The notes: a model not told the origin generated them from the letters alone. 64,000 nucleotides of DNA from Zanthoxylum bungeanum (GCA_019454045.1 SKCR01032774.1:558001-622000), one strand, 5' to 3'; counted from the stretch's first letter, positions 23,021-33,189 are shown. Numbers and translations: made by a program.

Positions 23021-24343
23021 TGAGTGAGGAAGCATGATGACTTCCCATCTAATTCTGAGTGCCTAGATCATAAAAGGCATGATGTGAGTGCACTTCGGTG
23101 TAACTTCTGTTAGAAGTTGTATTTTATTTTCCCATTGCATGTGTGTGCGCGTGTGTCTTATATTTTTGCACATTTATTTTTTTCATTGCATATGAGTGTG
23201 TGTTTCTTTTTGTTGTTGTTATTTATCCCTTGGTATATATGATGGAAACCCAAACATAAATTTTATAGCCGATTCTGAATGGGTGGTAGTATGATCTGTA
23301 ATCGAGATATAGCTCCACATATAATTGGATATTGACAAGCCGTTCTGTGTCCTTACATTTTTTGTGTGTAAGAAACTGAAAAAAAAAAAGAAAATCAAAA
23401 AAATCAAAAATATTTTTTTGGGCTTGTTAGAGCATGAAAAACTGGTTGCATGTGATCATAATATGTATGATATATATTTATGCATGTGTAATATGCTTTT
23501 ACTTTATTTTATTTTTTGCTCCATGTGCATGAGTGTGTGTGATATAATCTTTGGTATATCTTGTGCTTGCACTTCACATACACGTTTTTATTATTGTCAA
23601 GACTTGGTCGCATGTATGAGTTTTTGGACTGACAGTCTAATCTCTATCATACTTAGCTCACTAAATAGTGTGACATTTGACTATATGACCTTGTGCTATC
23701 CCCTTGTAAAAGTAAAAAGAAAGAAAATAAAAAAATAAAAAAATATACGAGTCTCAAGTGTAAAAGAGCCAATGGGCCAAATTCAAAAGATAAGGGCAAA
23801 ATCCTTCACTCGAAAGAGTTTTTATTCGTGAGCTCATCATATTTATGGGGAAAATATTATAGCATGCAACCAATGTTGCTTATTTTCAGGTCCTAGTGGT
23901 GTCGGGTTTGACCATCTATTTTGTGGACTTTGTATGATAAGAGATGGGATTTCTTTGGCTGTGTCCCACTCACAAAATAAGGTCTTAAGCCTTGATTAGT
24001 TGTGCACTTATTTTTCACGCAAGTGCTTGCTATGCTTATGTGTTTATGTCATATGCATGTGTGCACTATTTAGCAAAATCTTAAGTGATACATATTATTT
24101 CATGTCATAAACAGTTGCTTACTGACTGGGTATCATTGTACTTGCTTGAAATGAGGTTACAATCAATTTTATTTTTTTCTCTCTCAGTGTGTGCTCATGT
24201 ATGCTTCATGTTATTGCATACCATTTCTTTTGCGACATATTTCAGAGTCTTGTTTTTACTTCCCTGGTGTTATTTTTGCTAACTGAGTGAGCCTTTTAGT
24301 GAGAGGGAGTAAGTCATGTTTGCATATACTCTTGCATGTATTG
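23021..24343 (+). other. Copia-2 non-coding internal region
   Basis: About 1.3 kb with TG-rich stretches (GTGTGTGCGCGTGTGT near 23142) and A-rich runs near 23375-23410 and 23705-23745. The 137-aa reading here is low-complexity and has no recognisable domain. It ends at the TTTAT target duplication of LOG-RE2 (24344-24348). Confidence 0.6.
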
Positions 24344-24538
24344 TTTATTGATGAGTGGTATTTATACCACTATTTCCCACTCATTTGACCTAATGTTTTG
24401 TATTGTTTCTCGAGTTTTATGAACGTTTTGATGTGTTTTGTTGTTATTTTGCAGATAAATAAAGTTTGGACAGCACTGGAGGCAATTTGGGGCAAAACTG
24501 GACAAAAATGCGCCAACTGGAAAATTTCAGTCTTCAGC

Positions 24539-25106
24539 GCGTCGCGACGCAGGATCCTTGCGCGCCGCGACGCCCAGCGTGCACCGGAGATGCTAAAATG
24601 CGCCCTGGTCAACGGGTCAACAAGTTGAAAAGTTTGACTTTGCTAACATGCGCCTGCCACGTGTCACCATCACAACGGAGATGCTAACATGCGCCGTGCC
24701 ACGTGTCAAGATCTCATTGCTTGGCCGGCCACCGCCATTACGTGTCATGCCACGTGTCGCCACGTCAGCGTCCACATCAGCAGCCACGTCAGCTAGTCAA
24801 CCGAGTCAACGAGCCACGTCATCATCAGCCAATCACAGCGCACCACGTGTCAAGCTCTCATTCGTCCGACGGCCGCCGCCCCACGTGTCAAGCCACGTGT
24901 CGCCACATCAGCACGATGACGTAAGCAATGACGTCATGAACAGTAGACACGTCAGCATGACGTAAGCGATGACGTCATGAACAGTGCCAAGTCAACGGGT
25001 CAAATCTGAGTCAACCAACCAGCGCGTGACACGTGTCACTGTAGCGCGCGTCGCGACGCTGGCCGCGCGGCGCGACGCCAGACCCTATCGACGCCTATAA
25101 ATTCAG
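24539..25106 (+). promoter_or_regulatory. LTR promoter with ACGT-core array, paired CpG palindromes and TATA box
   Basis: Sixteen ACGT cores lie between about 24658 and 25035, mostly as CCACGTGTC, CCACGTCAG or TGACGTCA/TGACGTAA. Such sequences are G-box/ABRE-like and as-1-like sites, bound by plant bZIP and bHLH factors. GTCAAC words (W-box cores on the other strand) are interspersed. Perfect GCGTCGCGACGC palindromes flank the array (24539-24550, 25048-25059), each followed by a one-mismatch partner (24562, 25067). CTATAAATTCAG at 25095-25106 is a good TATA context, so transcription should start near 25130. Factor binding is inferred, not shown. Confidence 0.7.
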
Positions 25107-25270
25107 AACCAGATTTCAGAATTTTGTATCCCATCCTCTCTCTTCAATTCTTCTAAAGAGAGAGTTTCTCTCTCTAAACTCTTTTAGTTTTTATTTTTTT
25201 TACTTTTGTAAATAATTTTAATTACTTTTTGTAATAATAGTAATTTAGTTTTTACTTTTTACTTTCTTTT

Positions 25271-25350
25271 ACAGTTTTTACTATTTACTATTTACTTTTT
25301 ACAGTTTTTACTATTTACTATTTACTTTTTACAGTTTTTACTATTTACCG
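25271..25350 (+). repeat. 30-bp tandem repeat in the LTR leader
   Basis: Three units of ACAGTTTTTACTATTTACTA plus a T-rich tail starting at 25271, 25301 and 25331, the last one partial. The 3' LTR has the same block. Confidence 0.85.
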
Positions 25351-25463
25351 TGATGCGGTAATTTCTTTATGTTCGGGTGAAAGGTAATTTCTTTTACTAT
25401 TACTATTTAGATTAATCTCCCTTAAAATAATATACTTACTATTTAAATTGGACTTAATCAGGA

Positions 25464-25600
25464 TACCGCCAGATTGGTCGGTGAATAATAAAACATATAT
25501 TCCGCCTTTATGGCTGGTTATTTTGGTTCCGCCTTTATGGCTGGTTATTTTGGTTCCGCCTTTATGGCTGGTTATTATGGTTCCGCCTTTATGGCTGGTT
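25464..25600 (+). repeat. 27-bp tandem CCGCCTTTATGGCTGG repeats in the LTR
   Basis: Four exact-register units starting at 25502, 25529, 25556 and 25583, plus a variant at 25464. Because 27 is nine codons, a chance ORF here repeats PPLWLVILV. This is the plus-strand form of the GCCATATAGGC motif in the other LTRs; here the units are homogenised at one fixed spacing. Confidence 0.85.
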
Positions 25601-26495
25601 GATATTAATCACAAGTTTTTATATTATTTTAATGGGAGATATCTAAATAAGTAGTAGTAGGATTAATTCCTTTTACCTTAACATTTTATTTTATTTTACT
25701 TTTCAGTATTTTTATTTTATGTCTTTTATTTTTATGTGTTTATTAGTCCTAGTTATGTGTTAGTTAACTAGGGGTTGTGATGACTTTTAATATCAATAGT
25801 TTATAAGGGATTATTTTATAGTTTGGATAATTAATAAGTTTACTTATTAAGTCTTAAGCTTAATGCTTCTTATTGTCTGATCACCAATAAGATAGATATG
25901 GTAAATCTAAAATGAACTAGACATAGGGATTTTAGGTTTTAGCCTTAGACTTAATAGCCCACGATCTTCCTTGAGGATAGATAACCCTTTAATAGATTTC
26001 CTTACAGGATAGGAATATACCTGTCGGGCGGGGGTAGCCATAATTGGAACTTAGATTTAATGAATCCAGGTAATGTGGTTGACATAGGAATATGGTTCAA
26101 TTGGATTATACTGGGTATTTGTAGTTGACCATCGGAAGAGGCTTTTACATAATTTAGTGTTCCAGGTTAGTAAACTGATTTATTACACAAACATAAAATA
26201 ATCACTTCATCTTTTAAATGATACTTAAAAGAAATCACAACCTTATATCTTTTTATCTGTATTTTCCTTAGTATTTTCTTTTATCTTTTTAGTTATTTAT
26301 TTAGCAAATCTACAATCAAACCAAATCAATCAAGCAATCAATTACATTCTCCCTTTAATTAGATATTGTAATTAAATAGATTCAATAATTAATAACAACA
26401 GTAGGAATTAAGTCCTCGTGGGATCGATATTTTTATACTACTTGAACGATACGTGCGCTTGCGTTATACGTGTGTGTTTACGCCGGTCAAGTTTT

Positions 26496-26513
26496 TGGCG
26501 CCGTTGCCGGGGA
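26496..26513 (+). other. Primer binding site (tRNA-Asp) of LOG-RE2
   Basis: TGGCGCCGTTGCCGGGGA, an exact complement of the 3' end of plant tRNA-Asp, 6 nt after the LTR. Confidence 0.9.
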
Positions 26514-26621
26514 CTTATTTCTTGAGTTGTTAATTTTGAAGCTATCTAATTTACTTGTATCTAATTTTCTTTATTTTTATCTATAATTTTTATTTCTTTC
26601 TTTTAATTTCAGGTAACTAAA

Positions 26622-27866
26622 ATGGAACACTACGGGAGATTGAGAGACTACGTGCTTTACAAGAAGATACACCCCAAATCTGGGAGCAACAGTCCGGTTT
26701 CTGTGGCCTGTTGAACAGCCCAATGATTATCACTGGATGCCAGAACCAAGCAATGCTACATTTGTTCATCAGAACGAAATGGGGAGATGTGTGATTTGTG
26801 ATAGTAACCACCCGAGCGATCAATGTATATATCGATCATCAGAGTGGGAGAATTTTGGAGGCAATCATGCAATGAAGAGCCATCACATTTCACAGAGCCA
26901 CATTTTCCATCTTATCCACCATCTACCTTTGATCTTCATCAACAACCAGAACCATCAGAGGAAGATCAATTGATTCACATGTTCAAAGAACAAGCAGCTC
27001 GATTTGATACTCAAGTTCAAAGTAACACAGAATCCATACAGAGAATGACAGATCAGATCAGACAATTCACAGAAAACCAGAACTACATACCTCAAGAATC
27101 AGTTCCAGATGACACTGATGAAGCCTTCAATTACCAATCATTTCACAATGACATTTCAACAGAGGAGGAGGCTGAGCAGTATCAACAACCAGAGGTATCA
27201 GTTCAGGAACCCGAACCGGCAAAGTCTCGATTTGATTTCTATTATTCAGATTCTGACGAGGATGAAGCTGATCCATTTATACCAACTGCACCAACAACGG
27301 AGGATCAAACTTTCAAGCCTCAAAATGAAGATCTTGGAGAGTGCTTTGCAAAAATGTTTGAAGAAGATCTACCTGAGACAATCATTTCACCCAGATCAGA
27401 GGATGAAGACCTAAAATCTGACATTTCTTTTCATCCTCAGGTTGACAATTTTGAAACATGTATTTCACAGATGACAGATGAAGAACTAAATACAGAAATT
27501 TTAAAATACATCTGTGAAGAAAAGGTGGAACAAGAAGCAGAACAAATGAAGGAGCAAATGTCTGACCTTAATAAAGATCCAGAGCATTCAGGAAAAACAT
27601 CGCTGTGTTGGGGAGTACAAATCAAAGATATCACCCAGAAGCTTGACAGAATGGAACATCCATTCCAAGTCAAACACCATACGAGACCTCCTGATTTTCT
27701 TTCTTTCTTTTCAGGTACTACTGGAGCAACAAAAGTTAAAAAGGTGACACGAGCAATGAAAAAGACAAAATTCTTTTTGCCACTTTACCGTTGGAAGAGA
27801 CCATTCAAAAGCAACGCTCACGGGATTGTCTTTAAACGGACATCCAAAACGACATTGAAACTTTGA
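26622..27866 (+). pseudogene. gag-like gene of LOG-RE2, copy A
   Basis: The start ATG at 26622 matches the gag start in LOG-RE1 but the first 30 codons are frameshifted. From 26737 the frame reads MPEPSNATF and a zinc knuckle C-x2-C-x3-H-x4-C (CVICDSNHPSDQC). A shift near 26840 moves to the main open frame, 26823-27866. That frame has an N-terminal Pro/Glu-rich part, an acidic middle (DSDEDEADPF; EDEDLKSDISFHPQ), a predicted coiled coil (EKVEQEAEQMKEQM) and a basic C-terminus (RWKRPFKSNAHG). The last codons are changed by the inverted-duplication junction at about 27861, so the protein ends KTTLKL. It is probably Gag-like. The shifts differ from those in copies B and C, so sequencing error is possible. 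Confidence 0.7.
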
Positions 27867-28025
27867 AAAATTTGGACTAAAAATAAAAACAACATACAAA
27901 CTAAAAACAAGGTACTAATCAACTAAATCCCTCCCCCAAACCTAAATGAGACATTGTCCCCAATGTCTTAAACAGTAAAAGGAGAATTAGAAGGTTGTAC
28001 CTGGTTAGCTGAAATCTAAAGGAAA

Positions 28026-28683
28026 TTAAAGGTTAAGGTCCAGATTAATTCGACGCCTCTTACCACGATCGTCCTCAGACCAATTTATTTTTGATAGGAT
28101 AGGGTCAACTTGTGGTTCATAGGCTATAAGTTGGTCTATTAGATCCGGAGCAAGTCTGGCAGTGAAGAGGAGGTCTTTCATCGGCTTTGACACGAACCCA
28201 TTTCTCTCCGAGCATCATCAAGAAACACACAAAGAAAATCATAAAATCCATCAACGTTGAGCAAACCAATTGGTTTCTGGTGTATATTCAGGTTCGCCCA
28301 AGATAGAACTATAAAAATTTCCTCCAATGTTCCCAAGCCACCTGGCAAAGCAATAAAAGCATCAGCACGGTTAATCATTTCTACCAAACGTTCAGACATA
28401 CCTGATACAATCAGTTCCTCTCCGTTTGATGATCCAATAAGATTTGCATCTGCCAAGGGTTTTGGGACGATTCCCAAAACGTGACTGCCTCCTTCCTGTA
28501 CGGCTTTTGAAACGATCCCCATAAGTCCGAGATTTCCTCCGCCATATATTAAATGCATATTCCTTGCGGCTAAGACTCGACCCAACTCCTGTGCTGCTTC
28601 TATGTATTGTGGTTTAGTACCAAAGTACTACCTACCGCAAAACACACAAATGTTTTCAACTGTCTTCTTGAAGTGGCTTCCAT
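28026..28683 (-). pseudogene. LOG, inverted copy in LOG-RE2, broken
   Basis: Reverse-complement copy of the LOG at 31981-32634. At least two small indels break it: one near 28610-28640 (the segment after CVFCG) and a 2-nt insertion near 28200 (after LDDAR). This leaves a 135-aa internal reading frame that still contains PGGLGTLEE. Its upstream TATA context is mirrored as well. It is antisense to the element transcript, so LTR read-through would produce antisense LOG sequence linked to sense LOG. Confidence 0.9.
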
Positions 28684-29199
28684 TTTTCTATGTATTTCTT
28701 TTTCAAATTAGGATGCCTTCAAAAGTGCAATGACGGGCTGAATTTATAGTACCTGAAAAAGGGTGAGTAATAATAGCAGAAGTATCTTCCAGAGGACGTT
28801 TGTTAGCTAAACAACAAAAGAAATCGTGAAAGGTCAAAAAGTCTGGATCCTGTCTACGAAAATAAAGATAATTACAACAGAAAAGCGAATCAAAGCAATA
28901 ATTAAGGTAACAGAATTGTGTATGCAATACGCCACTCGCTTAGTATAAATTCATTAGAATGAGTCTCAAGATTTCATTCTTTATTCAGCCATCGCTAATG
29001 AATTGTTTCTTATATTTGCTTGCCAAACACAATTCCTTCTGTCTTAAAATGCTTCGTTTGTGCCTTTCCCTACAAAAATAACACACAAAATTAAAAAGTT
29101 CACACAAAATATGAAAATAAATCATAACAAATTGCATGGGTTGCCTCCCTGCTAGCGCTGAATTTTCGTCTTCAGCCAGACGTGACTGAAATCTATTTG

Positions 29200-30299
29200 T
29201 CAAGGAGGTTTCAATGTCGTTTTGGATGTCCGTTTAAAGACAATCCCGTGAGCGTTGCTTTTGAATGGTCTCTTCCAACGGTAAAGTGGCAAAAAGAATT
29301 TTGTCTTTTTCATTGCTCGTGTCACCTTTTTAACTTTTGTTGCTCCAGTAGTACCTGAAAAGAAAGAAAGAAAATCAGGAGGTCTCGTATGGTGTTTGAC
29401 TTGGAATGGATGTTCCATTCTGTCAAGCTTCTGGTGATATCTTTGATTTGTACTCCCCAACACAGCGATGTTTTTCCTGAATGCTCTGGATCTTTATTAA
29501 GGTCAGACATTTGCTCCTTCATTTGTTCTGCTTCTTGTTCCACCACCTTTTCTTCACAGATGTATTTTAAAATTTCTGTATTTAGTTCTTCATCTGTCAT
29601 CTGTGAAATACATGTTTCAAAATTGTCAACCTGAGGATGAAAAGAAATGTCAGATTTTAGGTCTTCATCCTCTGATCTGGGTGAAATGATTGTCTCAGGT
29701 AGATCTTCTTCAAACATTTTTGCAAAGCACTCTCCAAGATCTTCATTTTGAGGCTTGAAAGTTTGATCCTCCGTTGTTGGTGCAGTTGGTATAAATGGAT
29801 CAGCTTCATCTCCTCCTCAGAATCTGAATAATAGAAATCAAATCGAGACTTTGCCGGTTCGGGTTCCTGAACTGATACCTCTGGTTGTTGATACTGCTCA
29901 GCCTCCTCCTCTGTTGAAATGTCATTGTGAAATGATTGGTAATTGAAGGCTTCATCAGTGTCATCTGGAACTGATTCTTGAGGTATGTAGTTCTGGTTTT
30001 CTGTGAATTGTCTGATCTGATCTGTCATTCTCTGTATGGATTCTGTGTTACTTGAACTTGAGTATCAAATCGAGCTGCTTGTTCTTTGAACATGTGAATC
30101 AATTGATCTTCCTCTGATGGTTCTGGTTGTTGATGAGATCAAAGGTAGATGGTGGATAAGATGGAAAATGTGGCTCTGTGAAATGTGATGGCTCTTCATT
30201 GCATGATTGCCTCCAAAAATTCTCCCACTCTGATCGATATATACATTGATCGCTCGGGTGGTTACTATCACAAATCACACATCTCCCCATTTCGTTCTG
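29200..30299 (-). pseudogene. gag-like gene of LOG-RE2, copy B (inverted)
   Basis: Inverted, near-identical copy of gag copies A and C. It is split into several frames by small indels (near 29330, 29435, 29815 and 30135). The natural C-terminus with KPP then stop is kept at 29200. The zinc-knuckle region lies at the loop end of the arm. Confidence 0.85.
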
Positions 30300-30358
30300 A
30301 TGAACAAATGTAGCATTGCTTGGTTCTGGCATCCAGTGATAATCATTGGGCTGTTCAA

Positions 30359-31457
30359 CAGAACGAAATGGGGAGATGTGTGATTTGTGATAGTAACCAC
30401 CCGAGCGATCAATGTATATATCGATCAGAGTGGGAGAATTTTTGGAGGCAATCATGCAATGAAGAGCCATCACATTTCACAGAGCCACATTTCCATCTTA
30501 TCCACCATCTACCTTTGATCTTCATCAACAACCAGAACCATCAGAGGAAGATCAATTGATTCACATGTTCAAAGAACAAGCAGCTCGATTTGATACTCAA
30601 GTTCAAAGTAACACAGAATCCATACAGAGAATGACAGATCAGATCAGACAATTCACAGAAAACCAGAACTACATACCTCAAGAATCAGTTCCAGATGACA
30701 CTGATGAAGCCTTCAATTACCAATCATTTCACAATGACATTTCAACAGAGGAGGAGGCTGAGCAGTATCAACAACCAGAGGTATCAGTTCAGGAACCCGA
30801 ACCGGCAAAGTCTCGATTTGATTTCTATTATTCAGATTCTGACGAGGATGAAGCTGATCCATTTATACCAACTGCACCAACAACGGAGGATCAAACTTTC
30901 AAGCCTCAAAATGAAGATCTTGGAGAGTGCTTTGCAAAAATGTTTGAAGAAGATCTACCTGAGACAATCATTTCACCCAGATCAGAGGATGAAGACCTAA
31001 AATCTGACATTTCTTTTCATCCTCAGGTTGACAATTTTGAAACATGTATTTCACAGATGACAGATGAAGAACTAAATACAGAAATTTTAAAATACATCTG
31101 TGAAGAAGGTGGTGTGGAACAAGAAGCAGAACAAATGAAGGAGCAAATGTCTGACCTTAATAAAGATCCAGAGCATTCAGGAAAAACATCGCTGTGTTGG
31201 GGAGTACAAATCAAAGATATCACCCAGAAGCTTGACAGAATGGAACATCCATTCCAAGTCAAACACCATACGAGACCTCCTGATTTTCTTTCTTTCTTTT
31301 CAGGTACTACTGGAGCAACAAAAGTAAAAAGGTGACACGAGCAATGAAAAAGACAAAATTCTTTTTGCCACTTTACCGTTGGAAGAGACCATTCAAAAGC
31401 AACGCTCACGGGATTGTCTTTAAACGGACATCCAAAACGACATTGAAACCTCCTTGA
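30359..31457 (+). pseudogene. gag-like gene of LOG-RE2, copy C
   Basis: Starts at the zinc knuckle just right of the loop, so it lacks the gag N-terminus. A one-base loss near 30490 shifts the frame. The long open part is 30556-31335 (259 aa, acidic middle and coiled coil as in copy A), then one missing T near 31325 stops the frame before the basic C-terminus. The original stop is at 31455-31457. It is followed by the spacer and the intact LOG. Confidence 0.75.
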
Positions 31458-31914
31458 CAAATAGATTTCAGTCACGTCTGGCTGAAGACGAAAAATTCAG
31501 CGCTAGCAGGGAGGCAACCCATGCAATTTGTTATGATTTATTTTCATATTTTGTGTGAACTTTTTAATTTTGTGTGTTATTTTTGTAGGGAAAGGCACAA
31601 ACGAAGCATTTTAAGACAGAAGGAATTGTGTTTGGCAAGCAAATATAAGAAACAATTCATTAGCGATGGCTGAATAAAGAATGAAATCTTGAGACTCATT
31701 CTAATGAATTTATACTAAGCGAGTGGCGTATTGCGTATTGCATACACAATTCTGTTACCTTAATTATTGCTTTGATTCGCTTTTCTGTTGTAATTATCTT
31801 TATTTCGTAGACAGGATCCAGACTTTTTGACCTTTCACGATTTCTTTTGTTGTTTAGCTAACAAACGTCCTCTGGAAGATACTTCTGCTATTATTACTCA
31901 CCCTTTTTCAGGTA
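31458..31914 (+). other. Spacer upstream of LOG in LOG-RE2
   Basis: No supported ORF. Contains T-rich tracts ending in TTTTTGTAG (31581-31589) and CTTTTTCAG (about 31903-31911) that resemble 3' splice acceptors, so LOG could be reached by splicing of a long LTR transcript. Conserved with LOG-RE1 (788-1247). Confidence 0.5.
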
Positions 31915-31926
31915 CTATAAATTCAG
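31915..31926 (+). promoter_or_regulatory. TATA box of the LOG gene in LOG-RE2
   Basis: CTATAAATTCAG, 55-66 bp upstream of the ATG at 31981. Position and sequence are conserved in LOG-RE1 (776-787), and the same 12-mer forms the LTR TATA context. Confidence 0.6.
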
Positions 31927-31980
31927 CCCGTCATTGCACTTTTGAAGGCATCCTAATTTGAAAAAGAAATACATAGAAAA

Positions 31981-32634
31981 ATGGAAGCCACTTCAAGAAG
32001 ACAAGTTGAAAACATTTGTGTGTTTTGCGGTAGTACTGTTGGTACTAAACCACAATACATAGAAGCAGCACAGGAGTTGGGTCGAGTCTTAGCCGCAAGG
32101 AATATGCATTTAATATATGGCGGAGGAAATCTCGGACTTATGGGGATCGTTTCAAAAGCCGTACAGGAAGGAGGCAGTCACGTTTTGGGAATCGTCCCAA
32201 AACCCTTGGCAGATGCAAATCTTATTGGATCATCAAACGGAGAGGAACTGATTGTATCAGGTATGTCTGAACGTTTGGTAGAAATGATTAACCGTGCTGA
32301 TGCTTTTATTGCTTTGCCAGGTGGCTTGGGAACATTGGAGGAAATTTTTATAGTTCTATCTTGGGCGAACCTGAATATACACCAGAAACCAATTGGTTTG
32401 CTCAACGTTGATGGATTTTATGATTTTCTTTGTGTGTTTCTTGATGATGCTCGGAGAAATGGGTTCGTGTCAAAGCCGATGAAAGACCTCCTCTTCACTG
32501 CCAGACTTGCTCCGGATCTAATAGACCAACTTATAGCCTATGAACCACAAGTTGACCCTATCCTATCAAAAATAAATTGGTCTGAGGACGATCGTGGTAA
32601 GAGGCGTCGAATTAATCTGGACCTTAACCTTTAA
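31981..32634 (+). CDS. LOG-family cytokinin riboside 5'-monophosphate phosphoribohydrolase-like protein, retroelement-borne, intact
   Basis: 217-aa complete ORF. Family landmarks: FCGS (15-18), YGGGNLGLMG (46-55), and PGGLGTLEE (113-121) with Glu120/Glu121. In the M-x2-RK-x2-M segment the Arg is kept (Arg98) but the Lys is Leu99, unlike the copy at 76-720, which has neither. LOG enzymes act in the cytosol as dimers to release free cytokinin bases. The tail is unusual: a basic patch GKRRR followed by LDLNL at the very C-terminus, which fits the LxLxL form of the plant EAR repression motif. A nuclear or repressor role is speculative. The start is supported by the shared MEATS N-terminus and the A-rich context. 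The gene is intronless, has its own TATA box, and lies between the gag-like gene and the 3' LTR. A broken inverted copy is at 28026-28683. Confidence 0.92.
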   Translation: MEATSRRQVENICVFCGSTVGTKPQYIEAAQELGRVLAARNMHLIYGGGNLGLMGIVSKAVQEGGSHVLGIVPKPLADANLIGSSNGEELIVSGMSERLVEMINRADAFIALPGGLGTLEEIFIVLSWANLNIHQKPIGLLNVDGFYDFLCVFLDDARRNGFVSKPMKDLLFTARLAPDLIDQLIAYEPQVDPILSKINWSEDDRGKRRRINLDLNL

Positions 32635-33147
32635 TTTCCTTTAGATTTCAGCTAACCAGGTACAACCTTCTAATTCTCCTTTACTGTTTAAGACATTGGG
32701 GACAATGTCTCATTTAGGTTTGGGGGAGGGATTTAGTTGATAGTACCTTGTTTTTAGTTTGTATGTTGTTTTTATTTTTAGTCCAAAATTTTTCGAAAAT
32801 ACAAAAAAAAATTGAAAAATTTTCAAAAATTACAAAAAATATTTTGCATTTTTATGGTTTTGTTTTGACTAAAAAGGTGAAATGGTAAAAGAGGTACCGA
32901 GTAAGGAATTTCCACTCCTGAGACGTATCTCAAGCCCATTTTCGAAATAAAGTTAATTGTTGTTTATTTCATTTTAAATTATTTAATTTGTGAATTCTCC
33001 TTAAATCTGACTAAAATGAATCTTCATATGTTCAGTTGACAGGTATTATGAACTTACATGAAACATACAGTCATGAGCTAAAATTGAAAAGTTTGTAATA
33101 TTCCGTGCTATAGTTTAATTGGAGGAAGCATCTCTAAATAGTGATGG

Positions 33148-33189
<42 letters not shown>

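Larger units (their letters stand above)
24349..26489 (+). repeat. 5' LTR of LOG-RE2 (2141 bp)
   Basis: Starts TGATGAGTGGTATTTATACC and ends CGCCGGTCA. The left tip can fold (AGTGGTA-TTTA-TACCACT, plus outer ATGAGTGG/CCCACTCAT). In order it holds a GC-rich U3 with palindromes and ACGT boxes (24539-25078), a TATA box (25096-25102), a T-rich leader with a 30-bp tandem repeat (25271-25350), the CCGCCTTTATGGCTGG repeats (25464-25600) and a U5 block conserved in all family LTRs (25900-26489). Confidence 0.92.
27861..30299 (-). repeat. Left arm of the 2.44-kb inverted repeat in LOG-RE2
   Basis: Reverse complement of 30359-32797, covering the segment after LOG, LOG, the spacer and gag up to the zinc knuckle. 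The loop is 30300-30358 (59 nt). Arms are nearly identical; the differences I saw are mainly 1-3 nt indels. At the loop junction a CAG is shared between the two joined sequences, as in microhomology-mediated fold-back or template switching. Confidence 0.9.
30359..32797 (+). repeat. Right arm of the 2.44-kb inverted repeat in LOG-RE2
   Basis: Partner of 27861-30299. It contains gag copy C and the intact LOG. The arm ends about 165 bp past the LOG stop codon. Confidence 0.9.

Noticed and set aside
23325..23738. 137-aa Cys-rich ORF in copia-2
   Set aside because: Low complexity with long Lys and Ile runs; no domain recognised; sits in the non-coding part of the element.
24648..24965. Ser/His-rich ORFs in the LTR
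   Set aside because: They translate the ACGT-box array in three frames. No start context or conservation.
25448..25654. Repeat protein with PPLWLVILV units
   Set aside because: The reading arises because the non-coding 27-bp LTR repeat is nine codons long. It is not conserved as an ORF in the other LTRs.
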